DNA from: Acidimicrobiaceae bacterium
GTDB lineage: Bacteria > Actinomycetota > Acidimicrobiia > Acidimicrobiales > RAAP-2
DNA length: 64,000 bases
NCBI GenBank assembly: GCA_003152015.1
Contig: PLZF01000096.1
Coordinates: 1 to 64,000 of the forward strand
Direction: 5' to 3'
Shown: positions 33,357 through 42,222 of the stretch, piece after piece
How the letters are laid out: each line of letters begins with the position of its first letter
How positions within the stretch are numbered: the stretch's first letter is position 1
Notes under the pieces: model-generated
What the model saw: only the letters and a program-made list of their open reading frames with translations
Told to the model about the DNA's origin: nothing
The model's database searches: none
Program-made: the position numbers and the translations under genes

Positions 33357-36161
33357 TCAGTTAGCGCCGTGGCAGAACTTGTACTTCTTCCCGCTGCCAC
33401 ACCAACACGGGTCGTTGCGACCCACTCTTTCCTTGTCGGATTTCACGATGGGAACCTGGGTTTCGTTGTCTTCGGCGAACCGGTTGGTCACCCCACCGGC
33501 CCCACCGCCAATACCACCGGCCCCACCGCCAATACCACCGGCCCCACCGCCAATACCACCGGCAGATTCTTCCATCTCCGCCGGCGTGGCCCCGGCCGCG
33601 AATGCGGCCGACATCGACCCGCTCCCCTGCACCGGGTCATCGGCGGCGATATAGCTGGCTTGGGCGAGGTCCGGCTCGGGGGTGGCCTCGGTCATGACCT
33701 GCACGTGGAAGACGTAACGGAGGTAATCGTCGTCGATGCCGGTCATCAGCTTCCCGAACATCTCGAAGCCGTCCCGTTGCCATGCCACCAGTGGGTCCTG
33801 ATTACCCATGGCCCGCAGGTTGATGCCTTCCCGCAGGAGGTCCATTTCCGCCAGATGGTCACGCCATCTCTGGTCGAGGATCTGCAGCATGATGTCCCGC
33901 TCGAGTTGGCGTGCCGTCTCCTCCCCGCCGGGGATCGTCTCGTCCCGCTCGGTGTAGAGGTCGAACGCCTCGGAGAGGATGCTCTCGGTCACCTGACCTG
34001 CCGTGGTGGCCTCGGCCAGGTCCTCTTCCACAAACTTGGTGGGGTAGTACTGGGTGATCTCAGTGATCAAACGGGCCAGGTCCCACTCTTCGGGGTAGTC
34101 GGTCGGGCACGAGGAGGCGACCAAACCGGTGATGGTGGACTCGAGCAGTTCCTTGGTTTCCTCGTGCAGATCCTCTCCCTCGATGATCTGCAGGCGGCGC
34201 TTGTAGATCACCTTGCGCTGCTCGTTCATAACATCGTCGTACTTGAGCACGTCCTTGCGCGATTCGGCGTTGCGACCCTCGACCGTGTTCTGCGCCCGCT
34301 CGATGGCCTTGGTCACCATTTTCGCCTCGATGGGGATGTCGTCGGGAATGGCCCGACCCATGACCCAGTTCATGGCGCCGGTGGCAAAGAGGCGCATCAG
34401 GTCGTCTTCGAGCGAAAGGAAGAACCGACTCTCCCCCGGGTCACCCTGGCGGCCCGAACGACCTCGAAGCTGATTGTCGATTCGCCGGCTCTCGTGCCGT
34501 TCGCTACCTAGGACGTAGAGCCCGCCCGCCTCGCGTACTTCGCCACCCTCCCGGGTACAGGTTGTGTCGAATCCGGCGCGGATCTTCGCCAACTCCGCGG
34601 CACCTTCGTCGGTGGAGAGATCGAGACCACGAGCGTTTGCCTCACGAGCGGCCAATCCTTCGGCATTGCCACCGAGGATGATGTCGACCCCACGGCCGGC
34701 CATGTTGGTGGCCACTGTCACGCCGCCTACCCGTCCGGCTTGGGCGACGATCTCCGCCTCCCGGAAGTGCTGCTTGGCATTGAGCACCTCGTGTGGGATT
34801 CCCTTTTTCTCCAGCAACCGGGCCAGATGCTCCGATTTGGACACCGAGGCCGTCCCCACCAAGATGGGCTGGCCGGTGGCGTGGCGTTCGGCGATGTCCT
34901 CGACCACGGCGTTGAACTTGGCATCCTCCGACTTGTAGACAAGGTCGGGATTGTCCATCCGGACCATCGGCTTGTTGGTAGGGATCGGGACTACGGGAAG
35001 GTCATAGGTATTGGCAAACTCGGATGCCTCTGTCTCCGCCGTACCCGTCATACCGGCGAGCTTCTCGTAGAGCCGGAAATAGTTCTGAAGCGTCACCGTG
35101 GCCCAGGTGTGATTCTCCTCATTGATCCGGACCCGCTCTTTGGCTTCGACCGCCTGATGGAGACCGTCGGACCAGCGCCGCCCGTCGAGGGTACGACCGG
35201 TGAACTCGTCAACGATCTTCACCTCCCCTTCGGCTATCAAGTAGTCCTTGTCCCGCCGGTAGAGCTCTTTGGCGTACATGGCCTGGGTGAGGTGATGGAC
35301 GTAGTTGACCGCCACCGCGTCGTAGAGGTTGTCCACGCCCAGTTGGCGTTCGACCTTCTCGATACCTGCCTCGGTGGGGACGACCGTGCGCTTTTCTTCG
35401 TCGACCTCGTAATCGTCCTCGTTCCGCAACGTCCTGACGATGCCGGCGAACTGGTAGTAGAGCTTGGCCGACTCGGCGGCAGGGCCAGAAATGATCAGTG
35501 GGGTGCGGGCCTCGTCGATGAGGATGGAGTCGACCTCGTCCACGATGGCGTACGGGTGCCCCCGCTGCACCATGGCGTCCTTGGTGCGGGCCATGTTGTC
35601 GCGGAGGTAATCGAAACCGAACTCGGTGTTGGTCCCATAGGTGACATCGGAGGCATAGGCGGCTCGCTTGGCCGGCGCATCCTCTACGTCCGGTCCCACC
35701 CGCCCCACCGTGAGGCCCAGGAAGGTATGGAGTCGTCCCATCCACTCCGAGTCACGTGAGGCCAGATAGTCATTGACCGTCACAACATGGACGCCTTTAC
35801 CGGACAGCGAATTGAGATAGACCGGCAGCGTGGAAACCAGCGTCTTCCCCTCTCCGGTCTTCATTTCGGCAATCCATCCGAAGTGCAGCGCCATCCCCCC
35901 CATCAGCTGCGCGTCGAAGTGCCGCTGGCCGAGCACCCGCCATGCCCCTTCCCGTACGACGGCAAATGCCTCGACCAGGATGTCCTCGTAGCTCTCACCG
36001 TTGGCCAGGCGCTCCCGGAACTTGGGGGTACATGCCCGCAGCTCATCGTCAGAAAGAGCCTCGATCTCGGGTTCGAGAGCGTTGACCAGCGGAACCAGCT
36101 CGGCCAGACGACGTACTTTTTTTCCTTCGCCAGCGCGAAGTACCTTCGTGAACACACTCAT
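33357..36161 (-). CDS. secA: Preprotein translocase ATPase SecA
   Basis: 934-residue motor that pushes unfolded proteins through SecYEG. Walker A (MKTGEGKTL), the DEAD-like motif (IVDEVDSILIDEARTPLIISG), ATNMAGRGVDIILGG, and the helicase motif RGRSGRQGDPGESRFFLSLEDDLMRLF are intact. The C-terminal zinc-binding SEC-C motif reads NDPCWCGSGKKYKFCHG. Between the scaffold and the zinc motif is a Gly/Ile repeat. TAGAGT lies nine bases before ATG 36161, a possible -10 box. hpf is 131 bp upstream and prfB follows directly. Confidence 0.97.
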   Translation of the reverse strand: MSVFTKVLRAGEGKKVRRLAELVPLVNALEPEIEALSDDELRACTPKFRERLANGESYEDILVEAFAVVREGAWRVLGQRHFDAQLMGGMALHFGWIAEMKTGEGKTLVSTLPVYLNSLSGKGVHVVTVNDYLASRDSEWMGRLHTFLGLTVGRVGPDVEDAPAKRAAYASDVTYGTNTEFGFDYLRDNMARTKDAMVQRGHPYAIVDEVDSILIDEARTPLIISGPAAESAKLYYQFAGIVRTLRNEDDYEVDEEKRTVVPTEAGIEKVERQLGVDNLYDAVAVNYVHHLTQAMYAKELYRRDKDYLIAEGEVKIVDEFTGRTLDGRRWSDGLHQAVEAKERVRINEENHTWATVTLQNYFRLYEKLAGMTGTAETEASEFANTYDLPVVPIPTNKPMVRMDNPDLVYKSEDAKFNAVVEDIAERHATGQPILVGTASVSKSEHLARLLEKKGIPHEVLNAKQHFREAEIVAQAGRVGGVTVATNMAGRGVDIILGGNAEGLAAREANARGLDLSTDEGAAELAKIRAGFDTTCTREGGEVREAGGLYVLGSERHESRRIDNQLRGRSGRQGDPGESRFFLSLEDDLMRLFATGAMNWVMGRAIPDDIPIEAKMVTKAIERAQNTVEGRNAESRKDVLKYDDVMNEQRKVIYKRRLQIIEGEDLHEETKELLESTITGLVASSCPTDYPEEWDLARLITEITQYYPTKFVEEDLAEATTAGQVTESILSEAFDLYTERDETIPGGEETARQLERDIMLQILDQRWRDHLAEMDLLREGINLRAMGNQDPLVAWQRDGFEMFGKLMTGIDDDYLRYVFHVQVMTEATPEPDLAQASYIAADDPVQGSGSMSAAFAAGATPAEMEESAGGIGGGAGGIGGGAGGIGGGAGGVTNRFAEDNETQVPIVKSDKERVGRNDPCWCGSGKKYKFCHGAN
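33493..33555 (-). repeat. 21-bp in-frame tandem repeat in the secA C-terminal linker
   Basis: Three exact tandem copies of ccaccggccccaccgccaata plus (plus strand sequence; 20-21 bases per unit), encoding GGIGGGA repeats between the helical scaffold and the zinc-binding tail. Confidence 0.85.
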
Positions 36162-36292
36162 GGGGTCATCACTCTACCGTCGGGACGCGTACTTTCTCTC
36201 CCGGGGAGGCCATCAGCCATCAGCCGGCTGAACCAAGACCTGTCAGCCGACACCTCGCCACACCGAGGGTGCCCCCTCAGATTCGGCGGAGT

Positions 36293-36652
36293 TCAAGCAG
36301 TTCGAACTCTGGCCCGAATCGTCTGCACCGGACCGTGTTGGCTGGGGTGGGGACGACCCACTATCCGACCCTTGGTCTTCTCGAGCTGGTTCTCGAGCTT
36401 TTCCACCACGAAGTCCACAGCCACCAACGGATCGGGGGCAGAAGCATGAGCACGGATGACCCGACCATGGCCCGTCAAGATGACTTCGCAACACTCACGA
36501 TCGGGGATCCTCGGGTTGTGTTCCTCGGAGAAGTGCACTTCGGCTCGATCGAGACCCGGGCAGTGCCTGAGCAGTCTGCCCACCTTCTCCTCGACCAGCG
36601 TCCGTACCTCGTTGGGCACTATCCTTCTGCCGTTCGCGATGACAACGTTCAC
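36293..36652 (-). CDS. hpf: Ribosome hibernation promoting factor, short form (HPF/RaiA)
   Basis: 119-residue ribosome-binding protein that occupies the decoding region and inactivates ribosomes in slow growth. RRIVPNEVRTLVEEKVGRLLRH, GLDRAEVHFSEEHN and IRAHASAPDPLVAVDFVVEKLENQLEKTKGR fit the beta-alpha-beta-beta-beta-alpha fold. It stops soon after the second helix, so the dimerising C-terminal domain of long HPFs, usual in actinobacteria, is missing. GTG 36652 is chosen because GGGAGG lies seven bases upstream; the frame's longer TTG start at 36667 would lose that site. It sits upstream of secA on the same strand. Confidence 0.9.
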   Translation of the reverse strand: MNVVIANGRRIVPNEVRTLVEEKVGRLLRHCPGLDRAEVHFSEEHNPRIPDRECCEVILTGHGRVIRAHASAPDPLVAVDFVVEKLENQLEKTKGRIVGRPHPSQHGPVQTIRARVRTA

Positions 36653-37243
36653 CTGTTCGCCTCCCAAGTCGTGTTGCTTTGGTTGTTACTGGTGTGGTCG
36701 GCCGGTACTCCTAATCGGTCGTGGGTTGGATGCTGTCTGTGTTGTGGATGAGGTCGTGCCGGAAGAACCGGCACGAGATGGATTGTGACCTACGAGCGGC
36801 TGACCTGGTCTTTGACCCCACACTCGCCTGCAGTGAGAATGGCGGCCGGGTTCCGGCGGCACCGACCGGCGAGCGGTCGTGAACCCTTCGGCACCGTAAA
36901 TGGCACGCGTCACCTCATCTCCGTCCGCCCCCGACAACCGGGAACGCCACGGGCAGGGCTTACTCCTAAGCCGCACCATGCTCAGCAACCAGTAGTTGCC
37001 TTACGTGGGTCGTTTCGCCTGCGACTGGCATCGACTTGCAACCACAGACCCGCACGTAGCTCACGTCGCACAGTCTACCCCCGCAGAATCCAATTTTCAC
37101 TAGCAATGTCTCGAGTTCACGAGGTCGCCACGTAGGCGTCACACGCTCGCAACACACGATCTTGGGCAGGAGGCCGCCCTCGGTGTGATCATTACGAACT
37201 GGGCTGGGATCGCCAACCCTGTTCGGACAAAAACCCTGGTGAA
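36653..37243. other. 591-bp stretch without a convincing gene
   Basis: Between hpf and the PGI/PMI gene, both on the minus strand. It must contain the hpf promoter and the end of the sugar-phosphate operon transcript. Apart from a 9-bp hairpin at 36754-36776 I see no conserved coding pattern, tRNA or known RNA. Short frames here (such as 36686-36988 minus) have no family resemblance. Base composition looks less GC-biased than the surrounding genes. Confidence 0.45.
36754..36776. terminator. Perfect 9-bp hairpin upstream of hpf
   Basis: tcgtgccgg, loop aagaa, ccggcacga forms a perfect stem. No T-tract follows on either strand. It could terminate the upstream minus-strand operon (PGI/PMI end at 37244) or act in the 5' region of hpf. 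Confidence 0.45.
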
Positions 37244-38338
37244 TCAGTCTTCGCCACCAAGACTCACGTCCTCGGCGAGACGTTCTTTGATCTCGACCAG
37301 CACCGGGATCGGACCTGGATCGATGTCTTCGTGACCGGCCATGTGGAGCGAGACAAAATCGCCGACAATGGCCAGGTCGAAGAGCTGAGCAAGGTCGCCC
37401 TCGCCATCCGCCCGCACCTCGATGATGCCGGACACCACCTCGCGCAGCACCTCGGCAACCAGATCGAACCGGCGGGTGACCTGGGGGTGCTCGGCATCGT
37501 GACGCAGGTTGACCAAGGTGATCAACTGGCGGGTGACATCGCCGTGCTGGCCCCACCCTGCGATCTCGTTGTGGCAGAGCTCGGGATAGACGTTAAAGAA
37601 GGCCGGTGCCTTGGCATTCTCATTGACCTGGGCTTTCCACCGAAGGGCGGCGGCCGCACCCACGGCCTGTGAACTATGGATCAAGGGGATCGTCCGCCCG
37701 ATGCGGCGAGCCACGTCCTCGGCCAGATTCCCAGGCTTCACCAGTTGGTCGCGCCGCCGGCGGAGCTGATCAACCGCCTGGTTGACCCACTGGACGGCTC
37801 CGGGGAACAGCCCGATCTCTTCCAGCACCACCAGCGGGGGAATGGCCATGGCACCAAGAGCGGCCCGGGGCTGCGGAATGCTCGAGGGAACCCCGATCAC
37901 CGGGACGTGCCACTCGCCGGCCAGGCGCCCCAACTCGCCGCCACTGGTCACCACCACCATGGCGGCACCCGACTCATACGCCGCGGTGCCGGCCTCGAGC
38001 GTCTCCTCGGTATCACCCGAGAACGACATGGCGAACACCAGTGAGCTCGCTCCCACGAAGTCGGGGAGCTCGTACCCCTTCACAACGGTGACCGGAACAG
38101 ACATGAAGGGAGCTGCTGCTGCCACCACCACATCGCCGGCGATCCCGCTCCCACCCATACCGAGAACCACGACGTTTTCGATCTGATCGCGGCTGGGCAG
38201 GCCGGCCACTCCCCTGGCATCGACTGCCGCCGCTTCCACCTGTTCAGGAAGGCCGGCCGTAGCACCCCACATGTCAAAACTGTCCACCCCAAAAGGGGAA
38301 CGTGCCACCGGCGGCCTGCCGGCAGCCGGTCGGGTCAC
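37244..38338 (-). CDS. Bifunctional phosphoglucose/phosphomannose isomerase (SIS domain)
   Basis: 364 residues of the short PGI/PMI family, interconverting fructose-6-phosphate with glucose-6-phosphate and mannose-6-phosphate. Two SIS domains are visible: VVVLGMGGSGIAGDVV and VFAMSFSGDTEETLEAG in the first, and AALRWKAQVNENAKAPAFFNVYPELCHNEIAGW in the second, with the His-Asn-Glu catalytic stretch. It would feed mannose-6-phosphate to ManB upstream. GTG 38338 overlaps the Trm112-like gene's TGA by four bases (GTGA), so they are coupled. Confidence 0.9.
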   Translation of the reverse strand: MTRPAAGRPPVARSPFGVDSFDMWGATAGLPEQVEAAAVDARGVAGLPSRDQIENVVVLGMGGSGIAGDVVVAAAAPFMSVPVTVVKGYELPDFVGASSLVFAMSFSGDTEETLEAGTAAYESGAAMVVVTSGGELGRLAGEWHVPVIGVPSSIPQPRAALGAMAIPPLVVLEEIGLFPGAVQWVNQAVDQLRRRRDQLVKPGNLAEDVARRIGRTIPLIHSSQAVGAAAALRWKAQVNENAKAPAFFNVYPELCHNEIAGWGQHGDVTRQLITLVNLRHDAEHPQVTRRFDLVAEVLREVVSGIIEVRADGEGDLAQLFDLAIVGDFVSLHMAGHEDIDPGPIPVLVEIKERLAEDVSLGGED

Positions 38339-38580
38339 GATCCGGCAGACTCGCCGGTGGAACGGGCGCCGCCGGAGTCGGCCAGTGCCATGAGGCGGGA
38401 GTGCTCAGCATCGTTGACGGCAGTGGCCTCGTCGATCAACATCACCGGGATCCCGTCGCGAATCTCGTAGCTGCGGTGCAGGCGGGGGTTGTACAGCCGG
38501 TTCTCGGTGGCGAAATACAGCAACGACCCCTTGTCTTCGGGGCATGCCAGGACATCGATCAGAAGGGAGTCGAGCGTCAT
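38335..38580 (-). CDS. Trm112-family small protein
   Basis: 81 residues. LLIDVLACPEDKGSLLYFATENRLYNPRLHRSYEIRDGIPVMLIDEA is the Trm112/YcaR pattern: a CP-DK-L site, a second strand, and Y-I-DGIP-ML. Only one of the usual Cys pairs is kept. Bacterial members are poorly understood; eukaryotic Trm112 activates methyltransferases. In actinobacteria this small gene regularly lies between manB and a PGI/PMI gene, as here. GAGGA lies eight bases before ATG 38580. It is 63 bp downstream of manB. Confidence 0.88.
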   Translation of the reverse strand: MTLDSLLIDVLACPEDKGSLLYFATENRLYNPRLHRSYEIRDGIPVMLIDEATAVNDAEHSRLMALADSGGARSTGESAGS

Positions 38581-38643
38581 GATGCGGTTCCTCTCAGTTC
38601 AACTGGTTGGTCTGGATGGGTCTGTTCGTCGGGGGCGGGTCGG

Positions 38644-40035
38644 TCAACCGCCGGTGAGGCGGGCCACGGCGTTCTGTACCTCTTCTACGTGGCAGGCACA
38701 TGACTCGTCGTCGGGTGCCTCCACATTCAGACGCAGCAGCGGCTCGGTATTGGAGGGGCGGAGGTTGTACCACCAGTTACCCCGGTCAACCGTCAGCCCA
38801 TCCAGTCGGTCGGCGATCCCAAGGGCTCCTTCGGCCGCCTCTACTTCGGCGGCCATGGCTTCGACGGCGCCGGCCGGATCGGCCACCTCGGTATTGATCT
38901 CCCCCGACGCCGAGTACCGCTGATACGGCTTCAGCAGCTCAGAGAGAGGCTTGCCCGTCACGCACAGGAGTTCGAGCACGACCAAGGCGGCGATGATCCC
39001 CGAATCCGCCCGATAGTTGTCTCGGAAGTAGTAGTGGCCTGAGTGCTCACCACCGAAGATGGCGTCGGTCTCGGCCATCACCTGCTTGATGAAGGAGTGA
39101 CCCACCTGGGTGCGAATACCCACTCCACCCTTCTCGGCGATGACTTCAGGCACCACCCGGGAGCAGATGCAGTTGTAGAGAACCGTGGCCCCAGGGTGCT
39201 TGTCCAACATCGATGCTGCCACCAAGGCGGTGGTCAACGAGCCCGACACCGGCTCGGAGTGCTCGTCAACCAGAAAGACCCGGTCGGCATCACCGTCGAA
39301 GGCAAGTCCGATATCCGCACCCAGGTCGCTCACTGCTCGTTTCAGCCACGCCAAGTTCTCCGGTTGCATGGGATCGGCGGGGTGGTTGGGGAAATTCCCA
39401 TCCAGCTCGGGGAAGAGAAACTCCACCTTGAACGGCAGTCCGTCGAAGACTTTGGGAGCCACCAGTCCACCCATCCCGTTGGCGGTGTCCGCCACCACCA
39501 CCAGGGTTCGGAACGCATTGATGTCGACAAAGGAGCGGACATGTTCGGCGTAATCGTCGAGCACCGACCGTTCCTCGTAGTAAGCCAGCGAGGAGGGTTC
39601 GAGGGCCGGGGGCCCATCGGCGCCCCACTCATCGAGGAGTGCCTCGGCGATGGCCTGAATCTCGGTCAGCCCGGTATCCCGTCCGATTGGTCGCGCTCCT
39701 GACAGGCAGAGCTTCAACCCGTTGTAACGGGCCGGGTTGTGCGATGCGGTGAACATGGCTCCCGGGGCATCGAGTTTGCCGGCGGCAAAGTACAGAAGAT
39801 CGGTCGAGGCAAGGCCCAGATCAGTCACCGCCGCACCCTCGGACCGGGCCCCGTCAGCGAACGCCTTGGCCAGCTCAACCCCGGATTCGCGCATGTCTCT
39901 GGCCACCAACAGCCTGGGGGCACCGGTAAAGCGGGCCACCGCAACGCCAATGGCTCTGAACTGGTCGGCATTGAGCTCATCGGGGACGACGCCCCGAATG
40001 TCATAGGCCTTGAAGACGTGAGAGAGGCTGGTCAT
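38644..40035 (-). CDS. manB: Phosphomannomutase/phosphoglucomutase
   Basis: 463-residue alpha-D-phosphohexomutase that interconverts mannose-6-phosphate and mannose-1-phosphate, the precursor of GDP-mannose. FKAYDIRGVVPDELNADQFRAIG opens the protein; the phosphoserine loop is GAMFTASHNPARYNGLKLC, the metal loop GLAFDGDADRVFLVDE, and the sugar-binding loop FGGEHSGHYYFRDNYRADSG. TAGGAT lies nine bases before ATG 40035. It heads the operon manB-Trm112-PGI/PMI, which points to mannose or deoxymannose sugar supply for envelope glycans. Confidence 0.93.
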   Translation of the reverse strand: MTSLSHVFKAYDIRGVVPDELNADQFRAIGVAVARFTGAPRLLVARDMRESGVELAKAFADGARSEGAAVTDLGLASTDLLYFAAGKLDAPGAMFTASHNPARYNGLKLCLSGARPIGRDTGLTEIQAIAEALLDEWGADGPPALEPSSLAYYEERSVLDDYAEHVRSFVDINAFRTLVVVADTANGMGGLVAPKVFDGLPFKVEFLFPELDGNFPNHPADPMQPENLAWLKRAVSDLGADIGLAFDGDADRVFLVDEHSEPVSGSLTTALVAASMLDKHPGATVLYNCICSRVVPEVIAEKGGVGIRTQVGHSFIKQVMAETDAIFGGEHSGHYYFRDNYRADSGIIAALVVLELLCVTGKPLSELLKPYQRYSASGEINTEVADPAGAVEAMAAEVEAAEGALGIADRLDGLTVDRGNWWYNLRPSNTEPLLRLNVEAPDDESCACHVEEVQNAVARLTGG

Positions 40036-40208
40036 AGCCCGACCATCCTACTCAGCCTGGATCGTCGGCTCCGTGGGTGGGGAGAGTTTCGAATTTCACT
40101 TCCACCAGGTGGGCAACCGGCAGGCGCCGAGCACCGGCACGCCCGAGGACCTGGGGTACGTCGGCTGGGGGCAGGGTCGGTGCCACCGGATGCGATCCCG
40201 CCCCCCGA

Positions 40209-41285
40209 TTACGCCGTGGTACGACCTCGTGTCGGGGCGCCGACGGCATGGAGATGCCGAAGCACCTGTGTATACGACGCCACGAAGCCTTGCTCGTTGT
40301 AGGACAGGTTGTGGCGTTCGCAGAATGCCTTCACCAACGGCTGGGACCGGCGAAGGTTACGTCTGGGCATGGACGGGAACAGGTGATGCTCGATCTGATA
40401 ATTCAGACCCCCGAGGGCGAAGTCGCTGATGATCCCCCCCCGCACATTGCGAGCGGTGATGACCTGGCGTTCGAGAAACCCGGTGGCGTCACCTTCGGGC
40501 AAGACGGGCATGCCCTTGTGATTCGGCGCAAATGCGCTTCCGAGGTACAGACCCAGCAGGCCCTGGTTCACCGCCAAAAACACCAGCGCATGCACCGGCG
40601 ACAGAACGAACAAGAGCGCCGCCACGTACAGGGCGATATGGAGTCCGAGCAGGATGGCTTCCTTGGGGAGCTGACGGCTGGTGCGGGCCGGCAGAGCCCG
40701 GATACCGGCCACCTGGAGGTGCAACCCTTCGAGCAGGAGCATCGGCAAGAACAGGACCGCTTGGTAACGGGCCAGCAGTCGGCCCGGCCCACGCTTGACC
40801 CGAGCCTGGCCGGTGGTCCACACGAAGATCCCCGTACCGATATCAGGGTCTCTGCCCTCCTGATTCGGGCGAGTGTGATGCCGGGTGTGCTTGTCGATCC
40901 ACCAGCCATAACTCATGCCCAAAAAGAGGTTGGCATTGATCAGGCCAAAGAAGTCGTTGAGGCGGCGGGACCGGTGGGTCTGACGATGCCCGATGTCATG
41001 GGCGACGAAACCGATCTGTCCCAACACCAAGGCCAGATACACGGCCACAATCAGCTGGTACCACGAGTCGCCGATGACCATGAATGCTGTCCACCCGACA
41101 GCCAATAGGAGGGCGTTGACCCCCATCCTGACCTTGTCCGAGGCGGACCGGCGGTCGAGCAGACCTGCCTGCTTCACCTGCCGGGAGAGTTCAGAGAATC
41201 CGCCGTCATCCCGCTCGGTCGGAGATCCGGTGATGGTATCCGTGAACTGCGGGGAGAACTGCGTGCGATCGACAGCGGGCGGCAC
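40209..41285 (-). CDS. Membrane fatty acid desaturase
   Basis: 358-residue di-iron membrane desaturase. The three His boxes are in order: HDIGHRQTH, HTRHH and QIEHHLFPSMPR, the last in the Q-x-x-HH form of front-end or delta-6-type desaturases. Four hydrophobic segments are visible, in two pairs. It would introduce a double bond in membrane lipid acyl chains using O2 and an electron donor. No fused cytochrome b5 or ferredoxin is present. GTG 41285 is the longest start; the N-terminal 25 residues are not conserved, so the true start could be later. It lies 173 bp upstream of manB on the same strand. Confidence 0.88.
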   Translation of the reverse strand: MPPAVDRTQFSPQFTDTITGSPTERDDGGFSELSRQVKQAGLLDRRSASDKVRMGVNALLLAVGWTAFMVIGDSWYQLIVAVYLALVLGQIGFVAHDIGHRQTHRSRRLNDFFGLINANLFLGMSYGWWIDKHTRHHTRPNQEGRDPDIGTGIFVWTTGQARVKRGPGRLLARYQAVLFLPMLLLEGLHLQVAGIRALPARTSRQLPKEAILLGLHIALYVAALLFVLSPVHALVFLAVNQGLLGLYLGSAFAPNHKGMPVLPEGDATGFLERQVITARNVRGGIISDFALGGLNYQIEHHLFPSMPRRNLRRSQPLVKAFCERHNLSYNEQGFVASYTQVLRHLHAVGAPTRGRTTA

Positions 41286-41517
41286 CAGCCGGGCCGAGAT
41301 CGGCCGACTTGCAATGGCTTGAGTATCCAGCGGAATGCCTCATTTTCAGCTTGAACTGGCACAAGAGGAGTCCATACGCCAGATATGACAGATGTAATAG
41401 ATACTACAGGCGAATGTGCCCGGGCACCGCTTGCAGTCTTTCACGAGTTATTCGGATCCAACCGTCAACCCGGATTTCTGGGGCCCGGCGCTGACAGGCA
41501 GCGCTGACAGATGGCGA

Positions 41518-42009
41518 TCACGTCGGCGGTTCACACGGTGACAGCGTGCCCAATGAGGTGTCGGCGGCATCAGCAGTCGACAGCACCAGTTGGTAGCCGC
41601 GCTGCTCCCCCGGCCGGAAGGAGCGCAACGACCACCCGACGGCATTCCCGTCGGAGCCGCTGGCGACTGCAGCCACAACGTAACCTCGAGTGGAATTGTT
41701 GAGCCAGTTGACGGCCACCTGGGAGTTTGGGGGCAGTTCGCCAATGGTGATGGTTGGTCTGGCCGTGCCCGAAGTTCCGTCGTAGCTCATCCGGCCACTC
41801 AAAGGTGGCTGGGCACAGAAGTCTTCTTTCCCGCCATAGCCCGATTGGACAGCCACCGTGCTGTTGGGCAACGAGGGGGGGGTACGGGTCACCGTCGGAG
41901 CCACCTCGGTCGATGTCGTTCGGGTGGGTGAGGCAGCCGATTGGGGAGATCCACACGATGTCACCATCATCGAGCCGCCAGCCAGAAACACCCCCGCACC
42001 CCGCAGCAA
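41518..42009 (-). CDS. Putative lipoprotein, unknown function
   Basis: The frame ends at 41518 with LGTLSPCEPPT. A short hydrophobic stretch ending in MMVTSC looks like a lipobox, giving a Ser/Thr-rich linker then a beta-rich domain (PTITIGELPPNSQVAVNWLNN, GYQLVLSTADA). TTG 42009 is proposed because it places the signal peptide at the N-terminus; the frame is open to 42150 and no ribosome-binding site decides. No family is recognised. Coding potential is moderate. Confidence 0.5.
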   Translation of the reverse strand: MLRGAGVFLAGGSMMVTSCGSPQSAASPTRTTSTEVAPTVTRTPPSLPNSTVAVQSGYGGKEDFCAQPPLSGRMSYDGTSGTARPTITIGELPPNSQVAVNWLNNSTRGYVVAAVASGSDGNAVGWSLRSFRPGEQRGYQLVLSTADAADTSLGTLSPCEPPT

Positions 42010-42222
42010 ATGCTGGAGGTGCTGTCTCGCACCTCGTCCATGGCGGTCGCAATCGGCGCCGTTGCGCTTCCGCCCCGGTGGCCTTGTCCGACTCGCCTCG
42101 ACCTCATCGACAAGCTTTGCTATCACGTTCAGGCGGCTGAGGCTCCGCAATCCGATCCCAGCCTCATGCCCAATCCGTCCACCGATGATGGGTGCAGATT
42201 TCGGCCCGGTGACCTTACATAT

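Noticed and set aside
33300-33360. Programmed frameshift in prfB
   Set aside because: The prfB frame is continuous from ATG 33355 and contains no internal stop near its start.
40077-41108. Long plus-strand open frame (343 codons)
   Set aside because: It is antisense to the desaturase gene, whose three His boxes and hydrophobic segments identify the real coding strand.
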